Shown here one piece after another: positions 46,651-57,353 of a DNA stretch of 64,000 bases. The notes under the pieces are model-generated. The model was given only the letters and a program-made list of their open reading frames with translations, ran no database searches and had not been told where the DNA came from. This DNA is from Posidonia oceanica (lineage: Eukaryota; Streptophyta; Magnoliopsida; Alismatales; Posidoniaceae): contig JAZBRS010000014.1 of the NCBI GenBank assembly GCA_037176725.1, positions 80,288,501 to 80,352,500 of the forward strand. Direction: 5' to 3'. The first letter of the stretch is position 1. Every line of letters begins with the position of its first letter. Position numbers and translations under genes: made by a program.

Positions 46651-47075
46651 CCCCTGGTATCATCCTGATACCAGGGGCATCTTTTGGTCGCCCGGTGGTA
46701 TCATCCCCAGCTGATCATCCCCAGCTGAGTCCCCTTCTCGGTTGATCGTCCCCAGTTGGTCGCCCCAGCTGGATCATCATCCCCGCGGGCTGGCACCCCA
46801 AACTGCTCGGCGAAAGGTCTGTCAACCTAACACTCTTCTCGGCTGGTCACCCCAGTTGAGTCCCCAGCTGATCGCCCTCAGCTGAATCCCTTGCGGGCTG
46901 GTACCCCAAACTACTCGTCTGACAAGCACGACACTCTTGTCATCACTCTCTGCTTTCGATGCCATGGACGCGTTGGCCAACCCCTGGTGTCATCCCGACA
47001 CCAGGGGTATCTTTTGATCGCCCCACGGTATCATTCTCTCCCCCTTTCCCCTATGACGTTCCTGGCGTCATAGGG
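46651..47075. repeat. Three strong hairpins in the 3' UTR of B
   Basis: CCCCTGGTATC (46651-46661) pairs perfectly with GATACCAGGGG (46667-46677). CCCCTGGTGTC (46981-46991) pairs with GACACCAGGGG (46997-47007), a compensating T-A to C-G change. CCCTATGACG (47049-47058) pairs with CGTCATAGGG (47066-47075). The first also occurs in the 3' UTR of A (59022-59049). Confidence 0.85.
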
Positions 47076-47089
47076 ATGGTTTCTTCTCA

Positions 47090-47310
47090 TCATTCCCTTA
47101 CCCCTTCTTTGCCGGCCGATAAGTCCGATATCTTATCATTCTCATCATTCCCTTACCCCTTCTTTGCCGGCCGATAAGTCCGATATCTTATCATTCTCAT
47201 CATTCCCTTACCCCTTCTTTGCCGGCCGATAAGTCCGATATCTTATCATTCTCATCATTCCCTTACCCCTTCTTTGCCGGCCGATAAGTCCGATATCTTA
47301 TCATTCTTAT
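47090..47310. repeat. Tandem repeat, 55-bp unit, four copies
   Basis: Units start at 47090, 47145, 47200 and 47255 with almost no difference between them. Each contains TCATTCCCTTACCCC, TTTGCCGGCC and GATAAG ... CTTATC arms. A further diverged copy stands at 47960-48005, beyond the next array. Confidence 0.95.
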
Positions 47311-47955
47311 CATGATCTCACCCCCTCTTTAGATTAATTTCTCATCATGATCTCACCCCCCTCTTTAGCTTAATTTCTCATCATGATCTCGTCCCCTCTT
47401 TAGCTTAATTTCTCATCATGATCTCACTCCCCTCTTTAGCTTAATTTCTCATCATGATCTCACCCCCCTCTTTAGCTTAATTTCTCGTCATGATCTCATC
47501 CCCTCTTTAGATTAATTTCTCATCATGATCTCACCCCCCTCTTTAGCTTAATTTCTCATCATGATCTCGTCCCCTCTTTAGCTTAATTTCTCATCATGAT
47601 CTCACCCCCCTCTTTAGCTTAATTTCTCATCATGATCTCGTCCCCTCTTTAGCTTAATTTCTCATCATGATCTCATCCCCTCTTTAGATTAATTTCTCAT
47701 CATGATCTCCCCCCCCTCTTTAGCCTAATTTCTCATCATGATCTCACCCCCCTCTTTAGCTTAATTTCTCATCATGATCTCATCTCCCTCTTTAGATTAA
47801 TTTCTCATCATGATCTCATCCCCTCTTTAGCTTAATTTCTCATCATGATCTCATCCCCTCTTTAGCTTAATTTCTCATCATGATCTCACCCCCCTCTTTA
47901 GCTTAATTTCTCATCATGATCTCATCCCCTCTTTAGATTAATTTCTCATCATTAC
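47311..47955. repeat. Tandem repeat, 35-36-bp unit, about 18 copies
   Basis: The unit is TCATCATGATCTC, then a C-rich run, then CTCTTTAG and CTTAATTTC. Variants (ACCCCC, GTCCC, ATCCC; AGCTTAA or AGATTAA) are interspersed rather than blocked, which suggests repeated local duplication of multi-unit segments. Confidence 0.95.
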
Positions 47956-48139
47956 CTCTTCCCCTCTTTGCCGGCCGATAAGTCCGATATCTTATCATTC
48001 TCATCATGATCTTGCCCCCTCTTATCAATCAATCAATCACTCGTGCTAGGCTGATATCCGAAACTATCAACAATCAATCACTCTCAGGCTGATAACCTAA
48101 ACTATCTTCTGGCCGATCCATGGTTGGCCCGCAGTTGTG

Positions 48140-49020
48140 TTATACGGCTGACATCCAGTAACTGTCCCTCGTAATTGCACTTTTCCAGTTGATAGGTCTG
48201 TAAACTATCCACCGGTTGACAGGACCGTAAACTGTCGCTCCAGTTGGTAGGACTGTAAACTACCGCGTGCAATTACGTTATACGGCTGACATCCAGTAAC
48301 TGTCCCTTGCAATTGCGGTTTCCAGTTGATAGGACTGTAAACTATCCTCCAGTTGATAGGTCTGTAAACTATCCACCGGTTGACAGGACCGTAAACTGTC
48401 GTTAGGCTGATACTCCTAAACTATCACCCGCAATTGCATTATACGGCTGATATCCAGTAACTATCCCTCATCATTGCGCGTTTCCAGTTGATAGGTCTGT
48501 AAACTATCCGCCGGTTGACAGGACCGTAAACTGTCGCTCCAGTTGATAGGACTGTAAACTATCCACCAGTTGATAGGACTGTAAACTACCACGCGCAATG
48601 ATGTTATACGGCTGACATCCAGTAACTGTCCCTCGCAATGCTGTTTCCAGTTGATAGGACTGTAAACTATCCTCCAGTTGATAGGACTGTAAACTATCCG
48701 CCGGTTGACAGGACCGTAAACTGTCGTTCCAGATGATAGACTGTAAACTATCCGGCATTGCGTTATACGGCTGATATCCAGTAACTATCACTCATGGTTT
48801 GTGGGTTTCCAGTTGATAGGACTGTAAACTATCCTCCAGTTGATAGGTCTGTAAACTATCCACCGGTTGACAGGATCGTAAACTGTCGTTAGGCTGATAC
48901 TCCTAAACTATCACTCACAACCATGTTATACGGCTGATATCCAGTAACTATCACTCACAACTGCTCCGGTTGACAGGACCGTAAACTGTCGCTCCCGGTT
49001 GATAGGACCGTAAACTATCC
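48140..49020. repeat. Hairpin repeat of about 26 bp within a 160-bp higher-order unit
   Basis: The basic unit is CAGTTGATAGGACTGTAAAC followed by TATCC, with GATAG and CTATC as arms. Higher-order units begin with TTATACGGCTGA at 48140, 48277, 48439, 48603, 48763 and 48926 (spacings 137-164). Variants change both arms together: GATAG/CTATC, GACAG/CTGTC and GGTAG/CTACC. Confidence 0.9.
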
Positions 49021-49524
49021 GGACGATAAGCCCGTCACCTTATCGTTTTTTTTCTCCTTTTCGGCGTGACCTTGTCCCAGGAAGACGAGATCACGCACCC
49101 CCTTTCTGCGATGGGAGAGTTGGCCTCTCTCCCCTCGCGCCCTTCTTTCCTGCTAGCTTGCTCCCCGGGCGGGGACCAGCTGCACCCTGTTTTCCTTCGC
49201 TTTGTCGTGCAAGTCTGCCCTCCCTGCCAGACGTTTGCACCACATCGCGCCTTTTTACCATTTTCTTGCATCATCTCTGCACTTTCTTAGCTAGCACTGC
49301 ATGCCATTTTAGCATCATCAGTATCACTTGCACAGCATTAGCATTTTCTTCTAGCTGCACTAACTTTTATACTAACTCTTGCATTGCACTCGCATCAGCA
49401 TACATACACACAGCACAGCATCCATCTGCACTGGCATTTTGCATTGCGGCAACGGGCTACGATCTTCGGTGCATCCGCCGAATAAGTGGCTCACGCCCAT
49501 AGCAACCCGCTGCTCCCGCCGGTC

Positions 49525-49608
49525 AGATGGGGTGTCTTGTCAACCCTGAGCAGCGGCCGTGCTCCGCTTGCCCTCGCTCAGGGAGGGGCATCTGTTGACA
49601 CCCCATCT
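49525..49608. repeat. Composite inverted repeat spanning the PPT and the start of the 3' LTR of B
   Basis: AGATGGGGTGTC (49525-49536) is the exact complement of GACACCCCATCT in the LTR start (49597-49608). CAAC (49541-49544) matches GTTG (49594-49597). Inside, CCTGAGC (49545-49551) pairs with GCTCAGG (49576-49582). The PPT lies between the inner stem and the LTR arm. Confidence 0.85.
49580..49592 (+). promoter_or_regulatory. Polypurine tract of element B
   Basis: AGGGAGGGGCATC directly precedes the 3' LTR start TGTTGAC. The identical tract precedes the 3' LTR of A. It would be the primer for plus-strand DNA synthesis. Confidence 0.85.
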
Positions 49609-52600
49609 TGGCAGGCCTAGACCCTTGGAGCCCTCTGGTTGATTGCTGGATCAAACCCCAACCAAACCCTAACCCTAACCCTCCTCTCAACCCTTCAAAA
49701 TCAGCCCATTTTGGCCTAAACCTCTACCCCCCTTCCCAACCTCAAAACCTAACCAAAACCCATAGGAAAACCCACCACTATCCACTCAACAAACCTACCC
49801 AAAAACCTAGGATTTTCCAAGCCTGACCCATTCCCAAAAACCCTAGAAAACTTAGGTGAAACTACCATTTTTCTATACCTTGAAACCCCTCCAAAACCTC
49901 TTTAGAATCAAACCAAAATTTCAGACCCAAGACTTCAAAACCTAGACTACCCACCCACCAATTTTCACCCAATTCCGAGACCATTAAGACCTCCATTCAC
50001 TCAAATTATCCTTTTCTCTCTCCGGGATTATCATTTTCTCTCTCCTCTCTCTCTCCTGATTATCATCTCCCTTTTTCCCCCTTTCTCATCCTTTTTTGGG
50101 TCTGGCTGTGGGCCCCCTCTGTGCTTCTATCCCTCCTCTATTTTATCCTGATTTTTACTTTATTTTTAACACTTTTTCTGAATTTTTAAAAAATCGTTTT
50201 CCTCCAACCTATCTTTTCCCCTTTTATTTCCCTTTGTTTCCATTTCTTTCCTCCTTCTCTTTTCCTTTTCTCCCTTTTGCAAAAATCCACAAAAACCCAT
50301 AAAAATCTGTAAAATCTCAAAACATAAAACAAACAAATCAGTACACTAAGAAAAACAATTAAAAAATATTAAACAAGCAATTAACAACTTAAACTTAACT
50401 AAATCAAGCTAAAAAGAAAACCAAACATGCAAACTAAAAAATGCAAAACAAATCAAAAGAAAACACTGGAAAATCAAGGAAAAAGCTAAAATAAAATCAA
50501 AACCCACCAAAGGTAAAAAACCCATCAGAGGAATTAAAAAACAAACCCAAAAAGAAGAATTAAAAAATCAAATACTAGAACAAGTAATTAAGAAAGGCAA
50601 AAGACTTAACCTAACGAACATAAGAAAAACAAGTAAAAACTTAATTAAAAAAAAAAAAAAAAAGGAAAAGAAAACACATCTGAAAAGCTCGAAAACACCC
50701 TATCAAACCAAAAAAATCCTACTAAAAACTTCAAGAAAAATCCTTAAATAAAAAATCAAGACATAACTTAAAAGACTTAAGAAAGAAAAACCCTAAGAAG
50801 ACTACAACTTTAAAATCTAAAACCAACCCTAAAATAATACGAAATAAATCCTGAAAAATCCTAATTAATATCCTAAGTGTCTAACAAGGGAAATACAATT
50901 TTTAAAACAATTTAAAAAAGGTTTAACAAACATTTAATCAAGTGAAAACCAATTAAGAACAAAACCAAAGCTTTAAAACCCTAATCAAGCCCAAAACACA
51001 TTAATCAACTCAAAATAACCATTAAAAATCTTAATTAAAATCCTAATCTACAGTACAACTCTTCTAATATTTTATTTATTTTTTAGTTTATTTTTACCTA
51101 TCTTATTTCCCCATTCTACCCTCTCCTTCTCTCTTACTTTTCTTTTTATTCTTTCTTTTCTTTACTGGGCTCAATTCAGCCCGTTTCCTTTTTTCTTTTA
51201 TTTCTTCGTTTTTTTTTCTCGGCCCACAGTCCGGCCTTCCCCACCCTTCTTCTTCCTCAATCTTCCTCTGCGTTTTTCTCCGGCCGATTCTCCCGCGAAG
51301 CTGCAGCAACAGGATTCCCTCCCCCTTTTAAATTCGAAGCTCCGTCACTTCATTCTACAGCAACTCGCCGCCTCTCCTTCGTCTCAGCAGCTTTTCCGGA
51401 GTCGGTCGCCCCGTCCCCTCCGCTGCAGTAACCGCCGGCCGAGTTTGAAATTCTCAGCTCGCGCCCAGTGCGCCAGCAGCCTCTCCTCTACTAGATTTAA
51501 GCTTCCCGTCCTTCCTTCAATCGAGGGGAGATCGACCTTCAATTGGCAGTGAGAGCGAGCAAGAGAGAGCAACGAGAGACCACCAGCAAACCAGAGACCA
51601 AAATCCGAATTTTCTTTCCTTTCTGTGCGATCTTCCTCCTCCCCTGATCCTCTTCCAATTCCGGAGTGAAAAGAGAGAGGAAAAGAGAGTGTTTGTGAGT
51701 TCTGGGCATCCCGGAGAGAAGCCCTCATCAGAGCCCGATCCCTCCATCCAGTCTTCTTCTTTTCTTCTCTGAAAATATCAGCAGAGCATCCTTCTTCCTT
51801 TTCCAATCCCCCAACACCACTCCAAGCCTCCACACTTCTCCCCATTGCTCCCCCAAGATCACCCAAAACCCAGCCATTTCCCAACCTCATTCTCCGGCCA
51901 TTCCACCCACTGAAACCACCTAAAACCACCCGGAAACACCCTGATCACCAGACCTGCAACCCAGCTCCTTTCTCTCACAATTCCCATCACTCCAGCCCGC
52001 AACTCCCCCCCAAACTTCACCCAGTCACTCACCAGGCCTCCACCTTTCTAAAGCCCCCGGCCTCGAACCCAACCGCTCACCACAGCTTCCATACTCCACC
52101 ACAAACACTTACACCACTCACTGACCAGAAAACCAGCCGACTTCCAATCTCCACCTACAGCCTCCCAAAAAAACAATTCAACCACCCAGAACCACTCCCC
52201 GCACCTCCAGCAATCTCCCGGAACGCTCCACCTAAGCCGACGAGCAGCGGACACCTCCCTCGACCTCCGGCTGCGTCCTCTGAACCCAGAAAAGCCAAAG
52301 CGTTACCTGAGCTGCAGAACTTCGGTCCGATTGATCAGGAGGCACCGGAGGGACGTCCTGAAGTGATCCCAACCTCCGCGGGCAGCCGGCAACGCCTGCA
52401 GCAACCAGGCGGCCTCCACCGGCGACAGCTGAAGTCACTGACGTCGGGGGAGCGACTCAGGCGCGGGAAAAGGTAATCACTGCTTCCCCTAGCTTCCTCT
52501 CCTTCTTCTCTTGCTTCCCCAGCCTTTAGAATAGGCTTTCCGGACCTCCTGCTCCGTCTTCAGCTCGCCGGACAGTCCTCCTTCTCCGGCGCCGGCTGCT

Positions 52601-55544
52601 TTTCCTCCGGACATTCCGACCAGCAGAGCGAGTTCCAGTCGACCCCCGGAGCTCCGGACGACCGCCGACGCTGCTCTCCGCCTTCCCGCGCATCCTCAGC
52701 CTCCCCTGTCGACGGCATGAACTCTGGAAGCTTCGTGCTACAGTGATCGTCGCCGTCGACGATCAACACTGTTCACTTATTTTTCAGTTTATATAGTTTT
52801 AGGGTAAATATTGCATGTCTGTCCTAAGTTTCCTCATTTTTGCATTCCAGTCCTTATTTCGTTTATTCTGCTTGATTTTTAATTAAATACTTTGCTAAAT
52901 TGCACGATCTGTTTATGTTTTTCAATATTTGCAAGTAGATCCATTTACTGTGCTGTGCTGTTATGATATTTTGCAGTTTAGTCCTCCTGTTTTCCTTTTT
53001 TGCATTTAAGTCCTGTACCAAGTCAATTCATTTATTTACTCATATTTTACCATACTGTATTGCATCCTGGCCCCTCGCATGTTTTTATTTTTGCATTTAA
53101 GTCCCATGCACTGTTAGAACTTGGGATTATTTTTTATTTTTCCATACTGCATTGCATTCCAAGCCCCTGCATTTTTCTATTTTTGCATTTAAGTCCATGC
53201 ACTGTAGAAACTTAGGTTCTGATTTTTATTTTTGGTTAATGCATTGCATATTTGCCCCTCTACTTTATCATATTTGCAGTTAGGTCCATTTTAAATGGAC
53301 AGTAACTGTGCTGCATGCATTTTAACTTACTGCATTGCATTTTTAACCCCATATTTTCCAGAAATTGCACTGTGGTCCAGTCATTTAATTTTCAGAGCAT
53401 ATTTTCCATACTAAATTGCATTTCCAACCCCTGCATGATTTCAAAATCACACTTAGGTCCCTGCATGCTTTAAAAATCATGTGAAAAGACCATTTTGCCC
53501 CTAGATTGCATTTTAGCCCCTATGCCTACCAAATTTCATACAGACCTTCCACTAGTACCCCCAGACTCCCCAGGACCTTGTTTTCTGGAAAATTTGCATT
53601 TTAGACCCTAGATTTTTTCAAAATTGCACTCTGACCCCTTTTGGTTTCAAAATCTCTTTCAAAGCATACCTTCTTTTCAAAACACCTTTCTGAGCCTAGT
53701 TTTTTTTGCCAAATAGATCCTTGTCTTCCCCTGTTTTCAAAATCCTCCCTGGGACCCTGTTTTCTGGGAATTTTGCACTTTTATCCCCTCTTCTTTTTCA
53801 AGATGCTTTCCGAACTCCTGGTTTTTCTCAAATTACTTCTCTTTGCTTTTCTTGCTTTTGCATGCATCCTGCACTCATTTAGTCTTGCATTTTAGCATCT
53901 CCCTGCACACACTAGCACTTCTAGCTCCCTTTCACTTGGGAGGACCTTTTTGCACATCCCTAGGACCTCCTGAACACCTAGATCTGTTCTTCTCCTCTGT
54001 TCTGGCCCTTCTGCCTTGGAGCTGCGATATCTTCCAATCCGGCCGTTGGATCTTCTCAAGTGAGCTGCCCAAGCGACCGCAGCGAAGCGCTCTTCAGCAT
54101 AGACCAGACAGATTTCAGATCAGGCTCCCGGATTTCCTGGTATGTCCTCCTGAACCCCTGCATTGCATTCATTTGCATGGCATTTGCACAGTTTTCCTTG
54201 TTTTCGCTTTCTGTCTCTTTGAGCATGTAGAATAGGACTTCCCCTTTCTGCTTGTCTATTCAAATCCTCGTTTCGCGTTTCTCTGTGTGTTTCGTGTTGC
54301 GTTCTCCCTGGATTTGCCACTTTATGTGACTTTCTTCCCCTTTTTCCACGATCCGATCGCATCGCGAGCTTTGGGCAGCATGCGAGACACACCGTGGAAC
54401 GGTTTAGTGGGAAACAGCCGCAAAGAGGTGGTAATCCCTCCATTTGCCCCTTCTCCCCTCAGTAGGTCTTCACACCTACTCTGAGCGGCCCTAAACAGCG
54501 TTTGTTCTTATACACACGTTGTCTTGCCTCCCCTTCGACCCCTTTTAATCTCTTTCTGCATCCTCGCATTTGCATGGCTTTTTCGAGGTTTTTGCTTCGC
54601 TGTTTTGGCACCGTTTCGCGTGCCCGCCCTCGTTTTCGCTCCGTTTTGCGTGCCCATCTGTTTTCTTGTCTCGTTTTGCGCACTGTCTTGCCTTCTCGTT
54701 CGTTTTGCGTGCCGGTTTTATTCCTTCGCCCCGTTTTGCATACCATTCTGTTTTCTCGTCCTGTTTTGCGAACCTTCTTGCTCTCTTATCTCGTTTTGCG
54801 CGCTGCTTTGTTTTCCGCTCGTTTTGCGTGACGGTTTCGCTCTTTTGCATCGTTTTGCGTGCGTTGCTCATTTCTCGCCTAGTTTTGCGTGTTTTACGCC
54901 GTTTTCCCTTACATGTCGATTGCATTGCATGGTTTTCTCGCTGTTTCGTTTTCTCGCTTGCATTTGCATATAGGGCTGTGATGCTTACTGCCTGGAGTTC
55001 TCACGAGCTAGGTTACGCCTGGTTCGGAACACAGACAGCGCAGCTGAGCACTTAGAGAGCACGTTTACTTCCTTGCATTGTTTCTCCCCACTTAGAGCAC
55101 TCCTTGAGCATTCATTTAGGCATTCATAGGCACATAGGCATTCAATCCTGCATCTTTCTGCGTATGCGAGCGTAAGCCTAGAAAGACCGATTTTCGGGCG
55201 TGTCGGGGGTGCCTAATACCTTCCCCGCACGTAACAGGAGTCCTTACCCTGTCTTTTGGCCCGCAATGACCGTACCGCCCTTATCCTAGGCTAGAGTCAT
55301 CTCATTTGCATGTATTTGCATCTGTTTCCCTTTGCATTGCATTGCTTTGCATTTCTTGCTTGGTTTTGCGCGTTAATTCACGCATTACCCCGGTTTTCCT
55401 CGTCTTCCGTTAATAGACGTGGTGGCGACTCTGATTTATCTTTTCCTTTTTCTCCTCGATTTTAAGTGTTTTTCGAGTTAAGCCTCTTCCTCGGATCTCA
55501 ATCGCCGCTAAATAGCGAGCCTGGTTCCGATCAGGATCGCTACA
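49593..55544 (+). mobile_element. 3' LTR of element B, 5952 bp
   Basis: Nearly identical to the 5' LTR. Differences noticed by eye are about nine substitutions (for example one near 33218/55426, within the internal PBS-like motif) and one extra A in a run near 50518. It is flanked on the right by the CCTGC duplication, after which the integrase sequence of A resumes. No additional features beyond those of the 5' LTR. Confidence 0.95.
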
Positions 55545-55837
55545 CCTGCAGAAGCACCAGATCAAGCATCATAGATCCTCACCATATCGGCTGCAGATGA
55601 ATGGAGCAGTGGAGTCTGCACCTGAAGAAGGTGCAGCCTAGGAGCTTCCAGCCAGGAGACCTCGTCTTGCGAGCCATCCACCTGCCAGATGGTCGAGGCA
55701 AATTCCGACCCAACTGGCGTGGCCCCTTTGTGGTGAAGCAGGCATTCTCAGGCGGCACAGCAGTTCTTGAGGATATGGACTAGACTGGGTAGTTAGAGTC
55801 GGTCAATGCATGCTACCTCAAGAAATACTATCAGTAG
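55545..55837 (+). pseudogene. Integrase C-terminal part of element A, resumed after element B
   Basis: After the CCTGC duplication the integrase of A continues with the segment leading to the catalytic Glu (GAG at about 55611-55613), then jumps at about 55620 to the sequence equivalent to B 43200, so roughly 320 bp of the core end and linker are deleted. The GPY/F module (NWRGPFVVKQ) remains. A TAG at about 55781 breaks the last residues; the natural end is at 55835-55837. With the Asp to Asn change upstream, this integrase is inactive. Confidence 0.88.
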
Positions 55838-57353
55838 ACCGGCCCTCGCCTTGCAGAGTGTTCTTTCCCGTCCCATCCTTTGCATCCTCATTATCCTTGC
55901 ACATTCTTCTGCATTTCAATCTTGCCTCCTGCATTCTCGCACTTTCTGCACATATCCCTGCATTTCCACCTCTTTCAGCATATCTCAAGCAAAAACCCTA
56001 CAAAATCCTCAGCAAAAATCATCATGCATTGCATCTGGCCTGATGATGAAATCGGATGTGCTTGCCTGCTTTGGAAGGAGTCTACCCTACCTCACCTGAC
56101 ACTACTTAGGCGTCTTAGCTAGTGAGGGAGCCACCTTTCAAGTGAGAACAGGCGAAATAACCAAACCCCTTAGGACCTGCACCTCCCAAGGGAGATAAAA
56201 TGCTAGGGTGTGAGCAAGAGTGTGAGCCATAAAAGAGTATGTCTGAGCATGGGCGTAAATGAAAAGGCAAATAGAAGGCGAAGGCAGAAGCAGGCCCTAG
56301 AGATAGAGGCATGTAGCATAACCCTGCCCCCCGAACTGCTTTGGAGATGGTCCACCATTTTGCACATGGGGGCCTCAAACCCAGCAAAACCCCGGCGCCC
56401 ATTACCTCTAAGTTAGGGACAACGGAAGCCTGCAAAAAAAAGAGAAAGAAAAGAAAAGAAGAGCAGCAAAAAGAAAAAAGAGAAGCAAGAAAAAAGGAGG
56501 AAAGACAAAAGTCAACTCCAAAAAGAAAAAAGCAAGCAGCGCGATCCTATCCCCTTTACCTATCTTAGAGAGGGACTAAAGTTTGCGCCTAAGGAATGCA
56601 CAAGCCATGTGGAGCCTATAAACCTAGCAAGGCCTAGCAAGCAGCTCCCTAGCTTCAACCAGGTGCCCATTACCTCCAAGTTAGGGATAAGGGAAACCTA
56701 CATGCCTATGAGGGAGCAAAAAAGAAGCAAAAAAAAAAAAAAAGTAGGTGCAAGCCCTTGGGAGTTTGGCCTGGAGCCTGTCCTCACCACCCACCACCCG
56801 CACTGCAAATAACCCTTTCCTGAGTGCCACCAGCAAGTTAAGAGTTTGAGTAGAGTCCAGTTAGTCAGGGACCCCTCTCTTCCTCTGCAGCAGGCGCTAA
56901 GCACCCCATATGCTAAGGGCTACAGCATATAAGCAAAGAATCATGCACACATCTACAGCATCTATTGTAAACCATGCACATATCTACGCATATCAATCAT
57001 AAACCATGCATGCATGCACGGCATGTGTCTTTCCCCTTCTTCTATCCTCCTGCTCTGCAAAACTTGGCTCGGCATTGAGACAGTACTTCTATCAAGCGTG
57101 CATCGACCTTCTCCAAGCTGCGTCGGTCTAGAGCTTCGACCAACCACTATCCTGCAAGCAGAACTGCCTTTGTCTGAATATGCTTAATATCTGCACTCTG
57201 AATGCTAACTATTGAACATGTTAAACTACTAGCTTTGAAATATGCATCTTTATCAGCCAGTGGTTACATGCTTATATCTGATCTAATGAACTGCAACCTT
57301 GGTTTCAGGTACCTGAGATTTCTGCACCAGTAGCCTGCATTCTTCCTCGCACA
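55838..57353 (+). other. Spacer between integrase and accessory ORF of element A
   Basis: No gene seen. It contains purine tracts (56425-56540 and 56720-56745), a repeated phrase (ACCTC-AAGTTAGGGA at about 56405 and 56670), and the phrase GGCCCTAGAGATAG shared with B. It ends with CCTTGGTTTCAG followed by GTACCTG (57298-57316), which looks like a 3' splice site just upstream of the accessory ORF. Confidence 0.65.

Larger units (their letters stand above)
46153..49592 (+). other. 3' UTR of element B, built of tandem and inverted repeats
   Basis: 3.4 kb from the accessory ORF stop to the 3' LTR. It holds, in order: phrases with CAGCTG and GGCTGGCACCCCAAACTG (46330-46930), strong hairpins (46651-47075), a 55-bp tandem repeat, a 35-36-bp tandem repeat, a 26-bp/160-bp hairpin repeat, a 450-bp stretch partly conserved with A, and the PPT. 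Hypervariable tandem repeats in this position are known for Ogre/Tat elements and have been proposed as a source of plant satellite DNA. ORFs within it are repeat translations. Confidence 0.85.
27387..55544 (+). mobile_element. Complete, very young Tat/Ogre-type LTR retrotransposon B, 28.2 kb
   Basis: LTRs of 5951 and 5952 bp flank an internal region of 16.3 kb with PBS, 1.3 kb leader, gag-pro-RT-RH-aRH-IN in one frame, a spacer, an accessory ORF, a 3.4 kb repeat-rich 3' UTR and PPT. Insertion into the integrase of element A is marked by CCTGC on both sides. The LTRs differ at roughly nine bases and one single-base indel by eye (about 0.15 percent). With a rate near 1.3e-8 per site per year this would be under 100,000 years, subject to the rate. 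Defects: in-frame stops at 35071 and 37189 and a frame offset near 42960. It may be moved in trans by intact relatives. Confidence 0.95.
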
